Part shown: piece by piece, positions 52,160-60,844 of the stretch
Layout of the letters: each line of letters begins with the position of its first letter
Numbering within the stretch: the stretch's first letter is position 1
Source of the DNA: Pseudomonas sp. RC10
Lineage (GTDB): Bacteria > Pseudomonadota > Gammaproteobacteria > Pseudomonadales > Pseudomonadaceae
Assembly: GCF_038397775.1 (NCBI RefSeq)
Contig: NZ_CP151650.1
Span: 3,844,001-3,908,000 of the forward strand
Direction: 5' to 3'
Length of the DNA stretch: 64,000 nucleotides
Notes under the pieces: generated by a model
Told to the model about the DNA's origin: nothing
Database searches by the model: none
The model's input: the letters and a program-made list of their open reading frames with translations, nothing else
Made by a program: the position numbers and the translations under genes

Positions 52160-53005
52160 TCAGAGTTTTTCTTCAGGCTTGGCCTGTTCGAACACGCTCA
52201 GGTAATAGCTCTGGATGTTTTCTGGCACGTATTGCTGAACCCAACCACGGAACAGTTTTTCTTCGTGCATCCGGGCAACCGCGGCGCTGAGGTAATCGCG
52301 AAACGCTTCGTCGTTCTTGCGCACGCCAATGGCCGCGTCGGAGATCTGGAAGGGTTCGTTGATCAGCCGTGCATCGCCGTCGTTGGCCGCAACCACCACC
52401 AGCGTGGCGGCGTCGTGGGTGTAAGCGTCGGCGCGGCCCTGACGAAAGGTCTGCAAGGCATCGGCGGCGCTGTTCATGCGCAGAGTCTTGACCTCGGGCA
52501 TGTGATCCTCGAACCACTTGGCCTGCACCGAGCCCTTGAGGGTGGCGAGGGTCTTGCCGTTGAGGTCCTTGATCGACCTGATCGGGCTGTCTTTCTTCAC
52601 CACCACGTCGCTAGCGCCCCAGCGGTAAGGGGTGGTGAAGTCGATGACCCGCTGACGCTCAGGGGTGACGCCGAGGGTCGCGATGAGGAAGTCGACCTTA
52701 CGCCCCAGCAGCTGCGGCACGCGGTTTTCGGCGGTGACACAGGTGAACGTCACTTTGTCCTTGGAGCCCAGCGCCCACAGGGCAATTTGCCTGGACATCT
52801 CAACTTCGACGCCCGCGAAGTCGCCGTTGTTGTTCTGGAAGCCATACGGGGGCTGGTCGCAACGGACCCCGGCACGCAATTGGCCGGCCGCTTTGATTTC
52901 ATCGGGCACCGGCGGCAATTCAGCGGCATGGACCTGCGCCATCCCTGCCAGGGACACACACGACAGAGCCATGACACGAACGAGGGATTTCAACGAAAAC
53001 GACAT
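52160..53005 (-). CDS. Periplasmic substrate-binding protein of the lyase-linked importer
   Basis: This 281-residue family 3 solute-binding protein has a signal peptide (LVRVMALSCVSLAGMAQVHA, cut after about residue 27). The mature part follows the lysine/arginine/ornithine-type pattern: IKAAGQLRAGVRCDQPPYGFQNNNGDFAGVEVEMSRQIALWALG, RKVDFLIATLGVTPERQRVIDFTTPYR and GKTLATLKGSVQAKW. The start at 53005 follows CCAGGAGGCAAT, an excellent ribosome site. It is the first gene of the operon and lies divergent from the LysR-type regulator. The ligand is not identifiable by sequence; an opine-like amino acid is likely from the context. Confidence 0.92.
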   Translation of the reverse strand: MSFSLKSLVRVMALSCVSLAGMAQVHAAELPPVPDEIKAAGQLRAGVRCDQPPYGFQNNNGDFAGVEVEMSRQIALWALGSKDKVTFTCVTAENRVPQLLGRKVDFLIATLGVTPERQRVIDFTTPYRWGASDVVVKKDSPIRSIKDLNGKTLATLKGSVQAKWFEDHMPEVKTLRMNSAADALQTFRQGRADAYTHDAATLVVVAANDGDARLINEPFQISDAAIGVRKNDEAFRDYLSAAVARMHEEKLFRGWVQQYVPENIQSYYLSVFEQAKPEEKL

Positions 53006-53199
53006 ATTGCCTCCTGGTTAACTACCAGCGCAGCGACGAGCAAAGACGTCACCACGCAACGATTTCAAGGGCAGAGGATTCAGCGAGATTGCGGCGTCTG
53101 AGGACGCCGGGGCATCGTGTCCGTCTGCGCGAACTATCGATGTCGAAAACAGTTATAAAGCCTCTGGCTCATGCCAACAAATGACAATACAGTGGTCGT

Positions 53200-53218
53200 C
53201 CATACCGAATTGATATGG
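53200..53218. promoter_or_regulatory. LysR-type T-N11-A operator upstream of the NocR/OccR-like regulator
   Basis: CCATA (53200-53204), nine bases, TATGG (53214-53218) form an inverted repeat with the LysR T-N11-A pattern, seven bases before the regulator start. It may control the regulator and the divergent transporter operon. Confidence 0.55.
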
Positions 53219-53224
53219 TCAGCC

Positions 53225-54130
53225 ATGAACTTCAAACAAGTCGAAGCCTTCCGCGCCGTGATGTTGAGCGGCTCGATGACCGCTGCCGCCGAGTCGCTGC
53301 ACACCTCACAACCCAACATCAGCCGCTTGATCGCGCAACTGGAGCGGGCCAGTGGTTTCAAATTATTCGAACGCGTGGGAGGCCGCCTGTTGCCTACGGA
53401 TGAAGGCGCGGCGTTGTTTGTCGACGTGGAGCGTGCGTTCGTGGGGCTGCAAAGCCTGGAGCATTCGGCGCAGAACATCCGTCGCGGCGGCACGGGGCAA
53501 TTGCGGATTGCGGCGGTGCCATCGCTGTCGTTGACGCTGTTGCCCAGGGTCATTCAACGCTTTCGCCAAGAAAACCCCGAGGCGGCGATTTCCATTCACA
53601 CCAACGATTCGCCCATGGTCGCGCACTGGGCGGCCTCGCAGTTCTGTCACGTCGGCTTGGCGTCTTACGTCGGCGATGACATGCCGGGGGTGCGCACGCG
53701 CAAGATCTGCGACGTGCCGGGGGTGTGCGTGTTTCCAAAGGGGCATCGGCTGTCGGCGCTGGCGGCGGTCAAGCCTGAAGACCTGTACGGCGAAGAGTTC
53801 ATTTCGCTGTCGTTGAACGATGGTTCGCGCACCCGCGTGGACCGGGCGTTCGCGGGGGACAAGGAGCATCGCAAGCTGAACCTGGAGACGCCGTATGCCG
53901 CGACGGTCTGCTCACTGGTGGCGTTGGGATTGGGGGTGAGCATCGTCAGCCCGATGGTGGCGCAGGAATACCTGCACATGGGCATCGAGACCCGGCCCTT
54001 CGCGCCGCAAATCCGGTTTTCCACCTACCTGCTGCTGCCCGAAGACCGGCCACAGAGCGTGTTGAGCCAGCGATTCAGCGTGCTGATCGAAGAGATGCTC
54101 ACCGAGGCGAGCAAGGCGTGGCAGGTGTGA
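53225..54130 (+). CDS. LysR-family regulator, NocR/OccR-like
   Basis: This 301-residue LysR protein has its helix-turn-helix at residues about 1-60 (MNFKQVEAFRAVMLSGSMTAAAESLHTSQPNISRLIAQLERASGFKLFER). The opening and the segments RVGGRLLPTDEGAALFVDVERAFVGLQSLEH and LRIAAVPSLSLTLLPRVIQRF resemble the opine-catabolism regulators NocR and OccR of Agrobacterium. ATG 53225 is chosen; upstream codons run into the operator. It is divergent from the ABC transporter-lyase operon, the position those regulators also have. It may therefore sense the imported compound, but the ligand is unknown. Confidence 0.87.
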   Translation: MNFKQVEAFRAVMLSGSMTAAAESLHTSQPNISRLIAQLERASGFKLFERVGGRLLPTDEGAALFVDVERAFVGLQSLEHSAQNIRRGGTGQLRIAAVPSLSLTLLPRVIQRFRQENPEAAISIHTNDSPMVAHWAASQFCHVGLASYVGDDMPGVRTRKICDVPGVCVFPKGHRLSALAAVKPEDLYGEEFISLSLNDGSRTRVDRAFAGDKEHRKLNLETPYAATVCSLVALGLGVSIVSPMVAQEYLHMGIETRPFAPQIRFSTYLLLPEDRPQSVLSQRFSVLIEEMLTEASKAWQV

Positions 54131-54191
54131 ATGAAAGGCCCGCACGGCTGAAGCCGTATCAAGACGCCCCCTTCGCGGCACCACCGCGCAC

Positions 54192-54283
54192 CTGTGGGCG
54201 CGAATTCATTCGCGAAAAATAGTCCAGGCGATAGAGATGTATCGCCCGTACCGGACCCTTCGCGAATGAATTCGCTCCCACAG
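54192..54283. repeat. REPIN, GAATTCATTCGCGA type
   Basis: Arms 54192-54215 and 54260-54283 are inverted repeats with one mismatch (CTGTGGGCG against CGCTCCCACAG); spacer 44 bases. Confidence 0.9.
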
Positions 54284-54364
54284 TGTGAACCGTGCCGTAC
54301 CGCACCTCATGCGGCGCTCCCACAAGGTGGTGTACACGTCAGACGTATCTGTGAACCCGCCGGA

Positions 54365-55339
54365 TCAAATCCCCTGCAACGCCAAATCCATCGCGAAATA
54401 CGTGAAGATCAGGTCCGCGCCTGCCCGCTTGATCGCCCCGAGGGTTTCGCGCACGACGCGGCCTTCGTCGATGGCGCCTGCCTGAGCGCCGAACTTGATC
54501 ATCGCGTACTCGCCACTCACCTGATACGCCGTCAGCGGCAGGTTCGAGGCTTCGCGGATGTCACGGATGATGTCGAGGTACGCGCCCGCCGGCTTGACCA
54601 TCAGCGCATCAGCGCCTTCGGCTTCGTCCAGCAGCGACTCGCGCAGGGCTTCGCGGCGGTTCATCGGGTTCATCTGGTAGGTCTTGCGGTCGCCTTTCAG
54701 CGCCGAACCGCCCGCCTCACGGAACGGGCCGTAGAGCGACGACGCGAATTTGGTCGAATAGGCCATGATCGGCGTGTTCGTGAACCCGGCCGCATCCAGC
54801 GCAGCGCGAATCGCCCGGACTTGCCCGTCCATCGCCGCCGACGGCGCAATCACGTCAGCACCGGCGCGAGCGGCCATCACCGCTTGTCGGCCGAGGTTTT
54901 CGATGGTCGCGTCGTTATCGACGTGGCCGTTGTGCATCACGCCGCAATGGCCGTGGTCGGTGTACTCGCAGAAGCAGGTGTCGGACATCACGATCATTTC
55001 CGGCACGGCGTCCTTGATGGTGCGGGAGATGCGCGACACCAGGCCATTTTCCTGCCAAGTGTCGCTGCCGCTGGCGTCCAGATGGTGGGAAACACCAAAG
55101 GTCATCACCGACTTGATCCCGGCGCGGGCATAGCGCTCGACTTCCTGGGCCAGCTTCGACTCCGGGATGCGGCTCACGCCCGGCATGCTGTTGATCGGCA
55201 CGAAGTCATCGACTTCTTCTTCGACGAAGATCGGCAGTACCAGATCGTTCAGCGTGAATTCGGTTTCCTGGAACAGCGCACGGAAGTTTGCGTGGCTGCG
55301 CAGGCGACGTGGACGGGCGGCGGGAAACAGACTGGACAT
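54365..55339 (-). CDS. hemB: Delta-aminolevulinic acid dehydratase (porphobilinogen synthase), zinc type
   Basis: This 324-residue enzyme joins two 5-aminolevulinate molecules into porphobilinogen for haem. Zinc cysteines C122, C124 and C132 in [15 protein letters not shown] match those of E. coli HemB, and the two Schiff-base lysines are in [14 protein letters not shown] and [12 protein letters not shown]. Length equals the E. coli enzyme. The P. aeruginosa HemB I recall lacks these cysteines and uses magnesium, so this gene may be a second hemB in this genome. I chose ATG 55339 ([14 protein letters not shown]). It stands alone between a LysR gene and an MFS gene, away from other haem genes. 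Confidence 0.92.
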   Translation of the reverse strand: MSSLFPAARPRRLRSHANFRALFQETEFTLNDLVLPIFVEEEVDDFVPINSMPGVSRIPESKLAQEVERYARAGIKSVMTFGVSHHLDASGSDTWQENGLVSRISRTIKDAVPEMIVMSDTCFCEYTDHGHCGVMHNGHVDNDATIENLGRQAVMAARAGADVIAPSAAMDGQVRAIRAALDAAGFTNTPIMAYSTKFASSLYGPFREAGGSALKGDRKTYQMNPMNRREALRESLLDEAEGADALMVKPAGAYLDIIRDIREASNLPLTAYQVSGEYAMIKFGAQAGAIDEGRVVRETLGAIKRAGADLIFTYFAMDLALQGI

Positions 55340-55571
55340 GGCAGTTCCTGAACAAAAATGGCGAAAAACGGCACACAACGAGGCGTGACCGTCATCAATG
55401 GCGCGAAGCTTATGCCTGCCTCGCTCCGGATTCAAATTTCGGGGCGATAAAGACAATTGTGGTGCGTGTAACAGTCCGGCACCTTGGGTCGAACGAATTC
55501 AGCGCTCGACAGGTCATTAATCGGGAGCAGCGTGCACTTAAGGCTGCGCGACCCACTTGGCGAGGCCAGCC

Positions 55572-56828
55572 TTGAACACCCCTTCCGATCTTCGTAACAA
55601 CCGCTCGCTGGACGGCCTCAATTTCTTTCTGGCCGACGTGCGCGACGGACTGGGTCCATACCTGGCGATCTACCTGCTGGCGGTGCACAAATGGGACCCG
55701 GCCAGCATCGGCCTGGTCATGACGCTCGCCGGTATAGCCGCTTTGGTCACCCAGACGCCAGCGGGTGCGCTGATTGACCGCACCCGCAGCAAGCGCCTGG
55801 TGGTGGTCATCGCCGCGCTGCTGGTGACCGCCAGTTGCGTGATTCTGCCGTTCATCCACAGCTTTACCTGGGTGGCGATCACTCAGGGACTGGGCGCGAT
55901 TGCCGGTTCTGTGTTCGCCCCCGCCATTGCGGCGATCTCTCTGGGCATCACCGGTCCGAAAGCCTTCACTCGCCGAACGGGCCGCAACGAAACCTGGAAC
56001 CACGCGGGCAATGCCTGCGCCGCGCTGCTGGCGGGCGGCCTGTCGTGGGCGTTCGGGCCGATTGCAGTGTTTTACCTGATGGCATTCATGGCGATCGCCA
56101 GCGTGGTCGCCGTCAGCTTCGTCGATGGGTCGGCCATTGACCATGACGTCGCCCGGGGTTTCGACCCTCGACAAGAGAACGGCGCCGAACAGCCCAGCGG
56201 CGTGTCCGTGCTGATCCACAACCGCCCCCTGCTGGTATTCGCCATCTGCTGCGGCCTGTTTCATCTGGCGAACGCCGCGATGCTGCCGCTGGTCAGCCAG
56301 AAGCTCTCACAGATCGACCTCAACCTCGCCACGCCCCTGACCTCGGCCTGCATCGTCGCCGCACAACTGGTGATGGTGCCGGTGGCGTGGCTGGTGGGGA
56401 CGAAGGCTGACAGCTGGGGGCGCAAACCGTTGCTCCTGGCGGGCTTCGTCATCCTGCCGCTGCGGGGCGTGCTTTACGTGCTGTCGGATAACCCTTACTG
56501 GCTGGTGGGCGTGCAACTGCTCGACGGCATCGGCGCAGGGGCGTTCGGGGCGCTGATGCCGTTGGTGGTCAAGGACCTGACCCAAGGCACGGGCCGCTTC
56601 AACGTCAGCCTCGGGGCAATCTCAACGGTATTCGGCCTCGGCGCCGCGCTGAGCAATGGCCTCGCCGGTTGGGTGGTTCGCGAAGCGGGTTACAACGCGG
56701 CGTTCCTGACGTTGGCGGCGATTGCGGCGGTGGCATTCGTGCTGTTGTGGGTGGCGGTCCCAGAGACCTCGGAGATTTCCGACCGCCCGGTCGAAACCCC
56801 GTTACCCGGGGCCAACCCGAGCGTTTGA
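55572..56828 (+). CDS. Major facilitator superfamily transporter
   Basis: This 418-residue protein has about 12 membrane helices. The loop 2-3 motif is visible as GALIDRTRSKRLVVV, and the midpoint cytoplasmic loop (about residues 200-222) carries FDPRQENGAEQPSG. The second half has GTKADSWGRKPLLLAGF, the repeat of the MFS A-motif, which is diagnostic. The start is uncertain because no ATG lies near the 5' end: TTG 55572 has GCGAGG six bases upstream and TTG 55557 is an alternative. The substrate is unknown. It is divergent from hemB with 232 bases between. Confidence 0.82.
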   Translation: MNTPSDLRNNRSLDGLNFFLADVRDGLGPYLAIYLLAVHKWDPASIGLVMTLAGIAALVTQTPAGALIDRTRSKRLVVVIAALLVTASCVILPFIHSFTWVAITQGLGAIAGSVFAPAIAAISLGITGPKAFTRRTGRNETWNHAGNACAALLAGGLSWAFGPIAVFYLMAFMAIASVVAVSFVDGSAIDHDVARGFDPRQENGAEQPSGVSVLIHNRPLLVFAICCGLFHLANAAMLPLVSQKLSQIDLNLATPLTSACIVAAQLVMVPVAWLVGTKADSWGRKPLLLAGFVILPLRGVLYVLSDNPYWLVGVQLLDGIGAGAFGALMPLVVKDLTQGTGRFNVSLGAISTVFGLGAALSNGLAGWVVREAGYNAAFLTLAAIAAVAFVLLWVAVPETSEISDRPVETPLPGANPSV

Positions 56829-56834
56829 AAGAGG

Positions 56835-57368
56835 CTATCGGTGAGGCGTGCTGCTTGCACCCTCTCCCAGCTCGCGCTGCATGATCACGGTGTCGAGCCA
56901 GCGGCCGTGCTTGAAGCCCACCGATTCGAACACCCCGACCTTGCGAAACCCCAGACGCTCATGAAGCCGGATCGAGGCCACGTTTTCACTGTTGCCGATG
57001 ATCGCAACCATCTGCCGTCGACCGTCATCGGTGCACTGCTGAATCACCGTTTCCAGCAACTGCTGGCCAATCCCCAACCCGGCCATGCCTTCGCGCACGT
57101 ATACCGAATCTTCGACGGTGAAGCGATACGCCGGACGTGGCCGGTACAACGTGGCATAGGCGTAACCCACGATTTCGCCTTCGTGCTCGGCGACCCGATA
57201 CGGCAGGTCGTTGGCGCGGATGTCGGCACGCCGCTGGAGCATCTGTTCCAGGGTCGGCGGCTCCAGCTCGAAACTGGCCGTGCCATGCAGCACGTGGTGG
57301 GCGTAAATGGCCTGCACGGCAGGCATGTCGTCGTCGCGGGCGTCGCGCAGGATCAGGGATTGAGACAT
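56835..57368 (-). CDS. GNAT-family N-acetyltransferase, phosphinothricin-acetyltransferase-like
   Basis: This 177-residue GNAT enzyme transfers acetyl from acetyl-CoA to an amine. It has the acetyl-CoA loop YVREGMAGLGIGQQLLETVIQQ (Gly-rich), the N-terminal LRDARDDDMPAVQAIYAHHVLHGTASFELEPPTLEQM typical of the phosphinothricin/methionine sulfone acetyltransferase group, and GRWLDTVIMQREL near the end. The start at 57368 is preceded by AGAAGAG. Relatives in Pseudomonas detoxify methionine sulfoximine and phosphinothricin. It is convergent with the MFS gene (stops about six bases apart). Confidence 0.88.
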   Translation of the reverse strand: MSQSLILRDARDDDMPAVQAIYAHHVLHGTASFELEPPTLEQMLQRRADIRANDLPYRVAEHEGEIVGYAYATLYRPRPAYRFTVEDSVYVREGMAGLGIGQQLLETVIQQCTDDGRRQMVAIIGNSENVASIRLHERLGFRKVGVFESVGFKHGRWLDTVIMQRELGEGASSTPHR

Positions 57369-57463
57369 GGACACTCTTCTTTCAAAAAAACGCAAAGGCC
57401 GTCGGCAAGCCGTGCGGTGATGAGGTCTTGTATTGTTCGCAAATAACGGACACAACACCAGAC

Positions 57464-57574
57464 CTGTAGGAGCAGCCGGAGGTTACGACGGCCGCGAAAG
57501 CGGCGCCCCGTTTGCCACTGAGTCGCCAGACACACCGCTTTCGCTGCCGTCGTAACCTCCGGCGTCTCCCACAG
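57464..57574. repeat. Long inverted repeat (REP-like, GGAGGTTACGACGG type)
   Basis: Arms of about 41 bases at 57464-57504 and 57534-57574 pair with about five mismatches; the inner arm contains GCCGGAGGTTACGACGG and its complement. It is longer than the other REPINs but has the same CTGTAGGAGC/CTCCCACAG ends. It lies between the acetyltransferase and methyltransferase genes. Confidence 0.87.
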
Positions 57575-57688
57575 GGGTGCGAGCGGATTCCAACACAGCG
57601 CCTTGTCTGCAATCGATGGGATCAGGCACTTGTGGTCGAGTTAGGTTTAGAATGCCGCCCCTTTCCACTGCCGACCCGCCGCCACCCG

Positions 57689-58627
57689 ATGAATCCCGAC
57701 GCGCTGAACACCCTCAACGAGCACCTGCTCACCGCCCTCGCCCCTGCGCCCACGGAAACCCGTCGGCTGTTTCATGGCCGTGGCCGCCGCTGGCCGGGCC
57801 TTGAGCAACTGACGGTGGACTGGATGCAGGGCGTGGTGCTGGTGTCGCTGTTCAAGGAACCGGCGGCTGACGAGTTAGTGGGTTTGAAGCGTCTGCTGGC
57901 GGAGCTGATTCAGACGCCCGTCTGGAAAGACAGACTGGCGCATACCCTGCTCTTGCAACACCGCTATCTGCCCGACAGCCACACCGAAACCCTGCACGGC
58001 GAGATGCCGGACGAGTGGACGCTGACCGAAGGCGGCCTGCGCTACCTCGTGGATTTCGGCAAGAAGCAGAACACCGGGCTGTTTCTCGACATGCGCTACG
58101 GCCGTGATTGGGTGCGTGCGAACGCGGACGGGAAGCGAGTGCTGAACCTGTTCGCTTACACCTGCGGCTTTTCGGTCGCAGCCATCGAGGGCGGCGCGGC
58201 GTTCGTCGTCAACCTGGACATGTCACGGGCGGCGCTGAGCCGGGGGCGCGACAACCATCGCTTGAATGGCCACGACTTGAGCAAGGTCAGCTTTCTCGGC
58301 CACGAGCTGTTCAAATCCTGGGGCAAGGTGAAGAGCAGCGGGCCGTATGATCTGGTGATCATCGACCCGCCGTCGTTTCAGAAAGGCAGTTTTTTGCTGA
58401 CCAAGGACTACCAGCGCGTGCTGCGCAAACTCCCCGAGCTGCTGACAACCGACGGCACCGTGCTGGCCTGCATGAACGACCCGGCGCTGGGGGCGGATTT
58501 CCTGATCGAGGGCGTGACGCGAGAAGCGCCGGGGTTGCGCTTTGAACAGCGGCTGGAGAACCCGCCAGAGTTTGCCGACATCGACCCCGATGGCGGCCTC
58601 AAAGCCCTCGTGTTCCGCCAGACCTGA
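57689..58627 (+). CDS. Class I SAM-dependent methyltransferase (RlmI/RlmK-like)
   Basis: This 312-residue protein has an N-terminal RNA-binding/wedge part (LFHGRGRRWPGLEQLTVDWMQGVVLVSLFK) and a Rossmann methyltransferase domain. SAM-binding motif I is VLNLFAYTCGFSVAAIEGGA (about residues 150-170), and motif IV is VIIDPPSFQKGSF with the catalytic DPPSF typical of RlmI/RlmK-type rRNA methyltransferases. The likely role is methylation of rRNA or another RNA; the exact base is not known. ATG 57689 is preceded by a weak ribosome site (CGCC ACCCG), and longer in-frame starts run into the REP-like repeat and are rejected. Confidence 0.85.
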   Translation: MNPDALNTLNEHLLTALAPAPTETRRLFHGRGRRWPGLEQLTVDWMQGVVLVSLFKEPAADELVGLKRLLAELIQTPVWKDRLAHTLLLQHRYLPDSHTETLHGEMPDEWTLTEGGLRYLVDFGKKQNTGLFLDMRYGRDWVRANADGKRVLNLFAYTCGFSVAAIEGGAAFVVNLDMSRAALSRGRDNHRLNGHDLSKVSFLGHELFKSWGKVKSSGPYDLVIIDPPSFQKGSFLLTKDYQRVLRKLPELLTTDGTVLACMNDPALGADFLIEGVTREAPGLRFEQRLENPPEFADIDPDGGLKALVFRQT

Positions 58628-58638
58628 CGCGGTCCCTT

Positions 58639-58723
58639 GTAGGAGCGCGCTTGCCCGCGATGCGTCCGATCAGACACTACGTCTTCGTCTGTCATCCCCT
58701 ATCGCGGGCAAGCGCGCTCCTAC
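58639..58723. repeat. REPIN, CGCTTGCCCGCGAT type
   Basis: Arms 58639-58661 and 58701-58723 (GTAGGAGCGCGCTTGCCCGC and complement) are perfect inverted repeats; spacer 39 bases, between convergent genes. Confidence 0.9.
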
Positions 58724-58799
58724 AAAAAGCGGCGAGTCACGCGGGAGCAAAATCGCCCACGCCCACTTGCAGCTTGACGCTCGACACTCGCCGCTGCTT

Positions 58800-60419
58800 C
58801 TAGGCGCTGAGCCGCGAAATCACGTCGTTCAACCCCACCGACAACTCATGCAGGTCCTGGCTCGCCGTCTGGGTGCGCTGCACGTTGCTCTGGTTGGTGG
58901 TGGCAATCGCGGTGATTTCGGTCAGGTTGCGCGAGATGTCCTCGGCCACGGAGGTCTGCTCTTCGGCGGCCGTGGCGATCTGGCGGTTCATGTCGCGAAT
59001 CGCTTCCACCGCCGTGGTGATGCGAGTCAGCGACGAACTGGCCAGGGCGACCTGATCGACACTCTCCTGACTGCGCGCCTGACCGCTCTCGATGGCCTGC
59101 GCCGCGTCGATGGCGCCGGTCTGCACCGAATTGATGATCTGGTTGATTTCAGCCGTCGACGCGGCTGTGCGTTGGGCCAGCGTGCGCACTTCATCCGCCA
59201 CGACCGCGAACCCACGTCCGGCATCCCCGGCCCGCGCCGCTTCGATGGCCGCGTTCAGGGCCAGCAGGTTGGTCTGCTCGGCGATACCGCGAATCACTTC
59301 CAGCACCTTGCCGATGCGCCCGCTGTCGCTCTCCAGACGACGAATCACGTCGGCGGTGTTGCTGATCTCTGTGCGCATCTGGGTGATCGCGGTAATGGTC
59401 GCGCTCATCACCTTGCCGCCATCCTGAGAGCTGCGATCCGCTTCATCAGCGGCATGAGCCGCTTGTGCCGCATGGCGCGCAACTTCCTGGGCCGTGGCCG
59501 ACATCTCGGTCATCGCCGTGGCCACCTGATCGGTGCGTTCGAACTGCTCGTGAGTGCCTTGAGCCATCAGCGACGCAATGGCTTTCAACTCACCGCCCGC
59601 GCTGTCCAGGTCGGTGGTGCTGCGTTTCAGACGGGTGAAGGTGTCCGCGAGGAAATCGCGCAAGGTGTTCGCCGCCACCGCCAGACGGCCGAGTTCGTCC
59701 TGACGGGTCACGCTGACCCGGTCGCTGAAGCGCCCGTGGCTCAGTTGCGCCACGTATTCGATCAACAGGCTGATCGGACCGACGATGTTGCGGTTGACCA
59801 TCCACAACGCCAAGACACCGACCAGCAACGCCGACGCCAGCATGACGAGGGTGCCTATGAGAATGGTCCGATCGGCCGTGCTGCTGATCACCTTCGATTG
59901 CTCGTCACTGAGGGTGCGCAGGTTGCCCACCAGTTCGCTCATCTGCTCGCTGGCGGCACGGTCCACGCCCTTCACCGCCTGATCACCGGCCACCGGATCG
60001 CCGCCCGCCGCGACGAACGCGTCGCGGCCCTTGCGATAAGCCACGCCCAGCGCACGGTGCTCGTCACGCAGCTTGTCGACCTGGGCCTTGCTCGTCGCAT
60101 CCAGACCGGCCATCCCGCTGAGCTGACCCAGCGTGGTCTGCACCAGACGCTCCTGCTCCTCGAACTGGCCCCAGAACTTGTCCCGGTCCGCAGGCTGTTT
60201 GCCGCGCAGCAGAACGTTTTTCCATTCCTGAACCTGAATCTTGAATTGAAGGTTGGCCTGATCGACCCGTTGCGAGGCCTGCAGCGGACCGTCCAAAAGG
60301 CCGCGGTACGCGTGAACGTTGCTGGAGAGGAACTGGAAACAGGCCAGTGCGATCAGCAGCACCAACGCCAGGCTGCCGCCGAGCAGCGCCAGGATCTGCA
60401 ATCTCAGGGATTTGGACAT
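58800..60419 (-). CDS. Methyl-accepting chemotaxis protein
   Basis: This 539-residue chemoreceptor has an N-terminal membrane helix ([20 protein letters not shown]), a periplasmic four-helix-bundle sensor of about 150 residues, a second helix ([22 protein letters not shown]), a HAMP domain (about 215-265) and a cytoplasmic signalling domain. The CheA/CheW contact hairpin is intact: [51 protein letters not shown]. Potential methylation sites rich in Ala and Gln flank it. ATG 60419 begins [13 protein letters not shown]; a 46-codon longer open frame lacks a helix and was rejected. The ligand is unknown. It lacks the C-terminal NWETF-type pentapeptide. Confidence 0.92.
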   Translation of the reverse strand: MSKSLRLQILALLGGSLALVLLIALACFQFLSSNVHAYRGLLDGPLQASQRVDQANLQFKIQVQEWKNVLLRGKQPADRDKFWGQFEEQERLVQTTLGQLSGMAGLDATSKAQVDKLRDEHRALGVAYRKGRDAFVAAGGDPVAGDQAVKGVDRAASEQMSELVGNLRTLSDEQSKVISSTADRTILIGTLVMLASALLVGVLALWMVNRNIVGPISLLIEYVAQLSHGRFSDRVSVTRQDELGRLAVAANTLRDFLADTFTRLKRSTTDLDSAGGELKAIASLMAQGTHEQFERTDQVATAMTEMSATAQEVARHAAQAAHAADEADRSSQDGGKVMSATITAITQMRTEISNTADVIRRLESDSGRIGKVLEVIRGIAEQTNLLALNAAIEAARAGDAGRGFAVVADEVRTLAQRTAASTAEINQIINSVQTGAIDAAQAIESGQARSQESVDQVALASSSLTRITTAVEAIRDMNRQIATAAEEQTSVAEDISRNLTEITAIATTNQSNVQRTQTASQDLHELSVGLNDVISRLSA

Positions 60420-60844
60420 ACGGAAAATCTCATCAGGGGGGACTGCGGTTTTCGGGATTGCCCGAAAATGCCTGCTTGCCACATCCCTGTGCCGCCGTGT
60501 CAAAAACGGAGGGCTTACACAGCCTGATTCGACCCCGCCGAGCGCTTCTTTAAACACGACGCAAGCAGCCCGACGAACGGTCAGAAAGCGTCAATCCCGT
60601 GGCGAAAAGACGGGTCAATAAACCGACGAATCAGCACCTAACCCCTTGAATATACGTGCTTTTTTGTATACGCATTCAGTTGACCACATGCCTTTATCTG
60701 TAGGAGCCGGCTTGCTGGCGAATGCGGTGGCTCAGACACATGTATGTTCGCTGATACGCCGCGTTCGCCAGCAAGCCGGCTCCTACAAGGAATTGTGCAT
60801 CTATGTCGGCACACCACCTTGTCTGTGGGGGGGCCACGTCCTGA
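60420..60844. other. Intergenic region between the chemoreceptor and IclR genes
   Basis: It holds the chemoreceptor 5' region and one REPIN at 60700-60786. No other gene or RNA is evident. Confidence 0.5.
60700..60786. repeat. REPIN, GCCGGCTTGCTGGCGAA type
   Basis: Arms 60700-60723 and 60764-60786 are inverted repeats (GTAGGAGCCGGCTTGCTGGC and complement). It is the same REP type as the one interrupted by the IS110 element at 36339. Confidence 0.9.

Noticed and set aside
57512..57688. Upstream extension of the methyltransferase frame
   Set aside because: The extra residues come from the REP-like repeat; ATG 57689 gives the family N-terminus.
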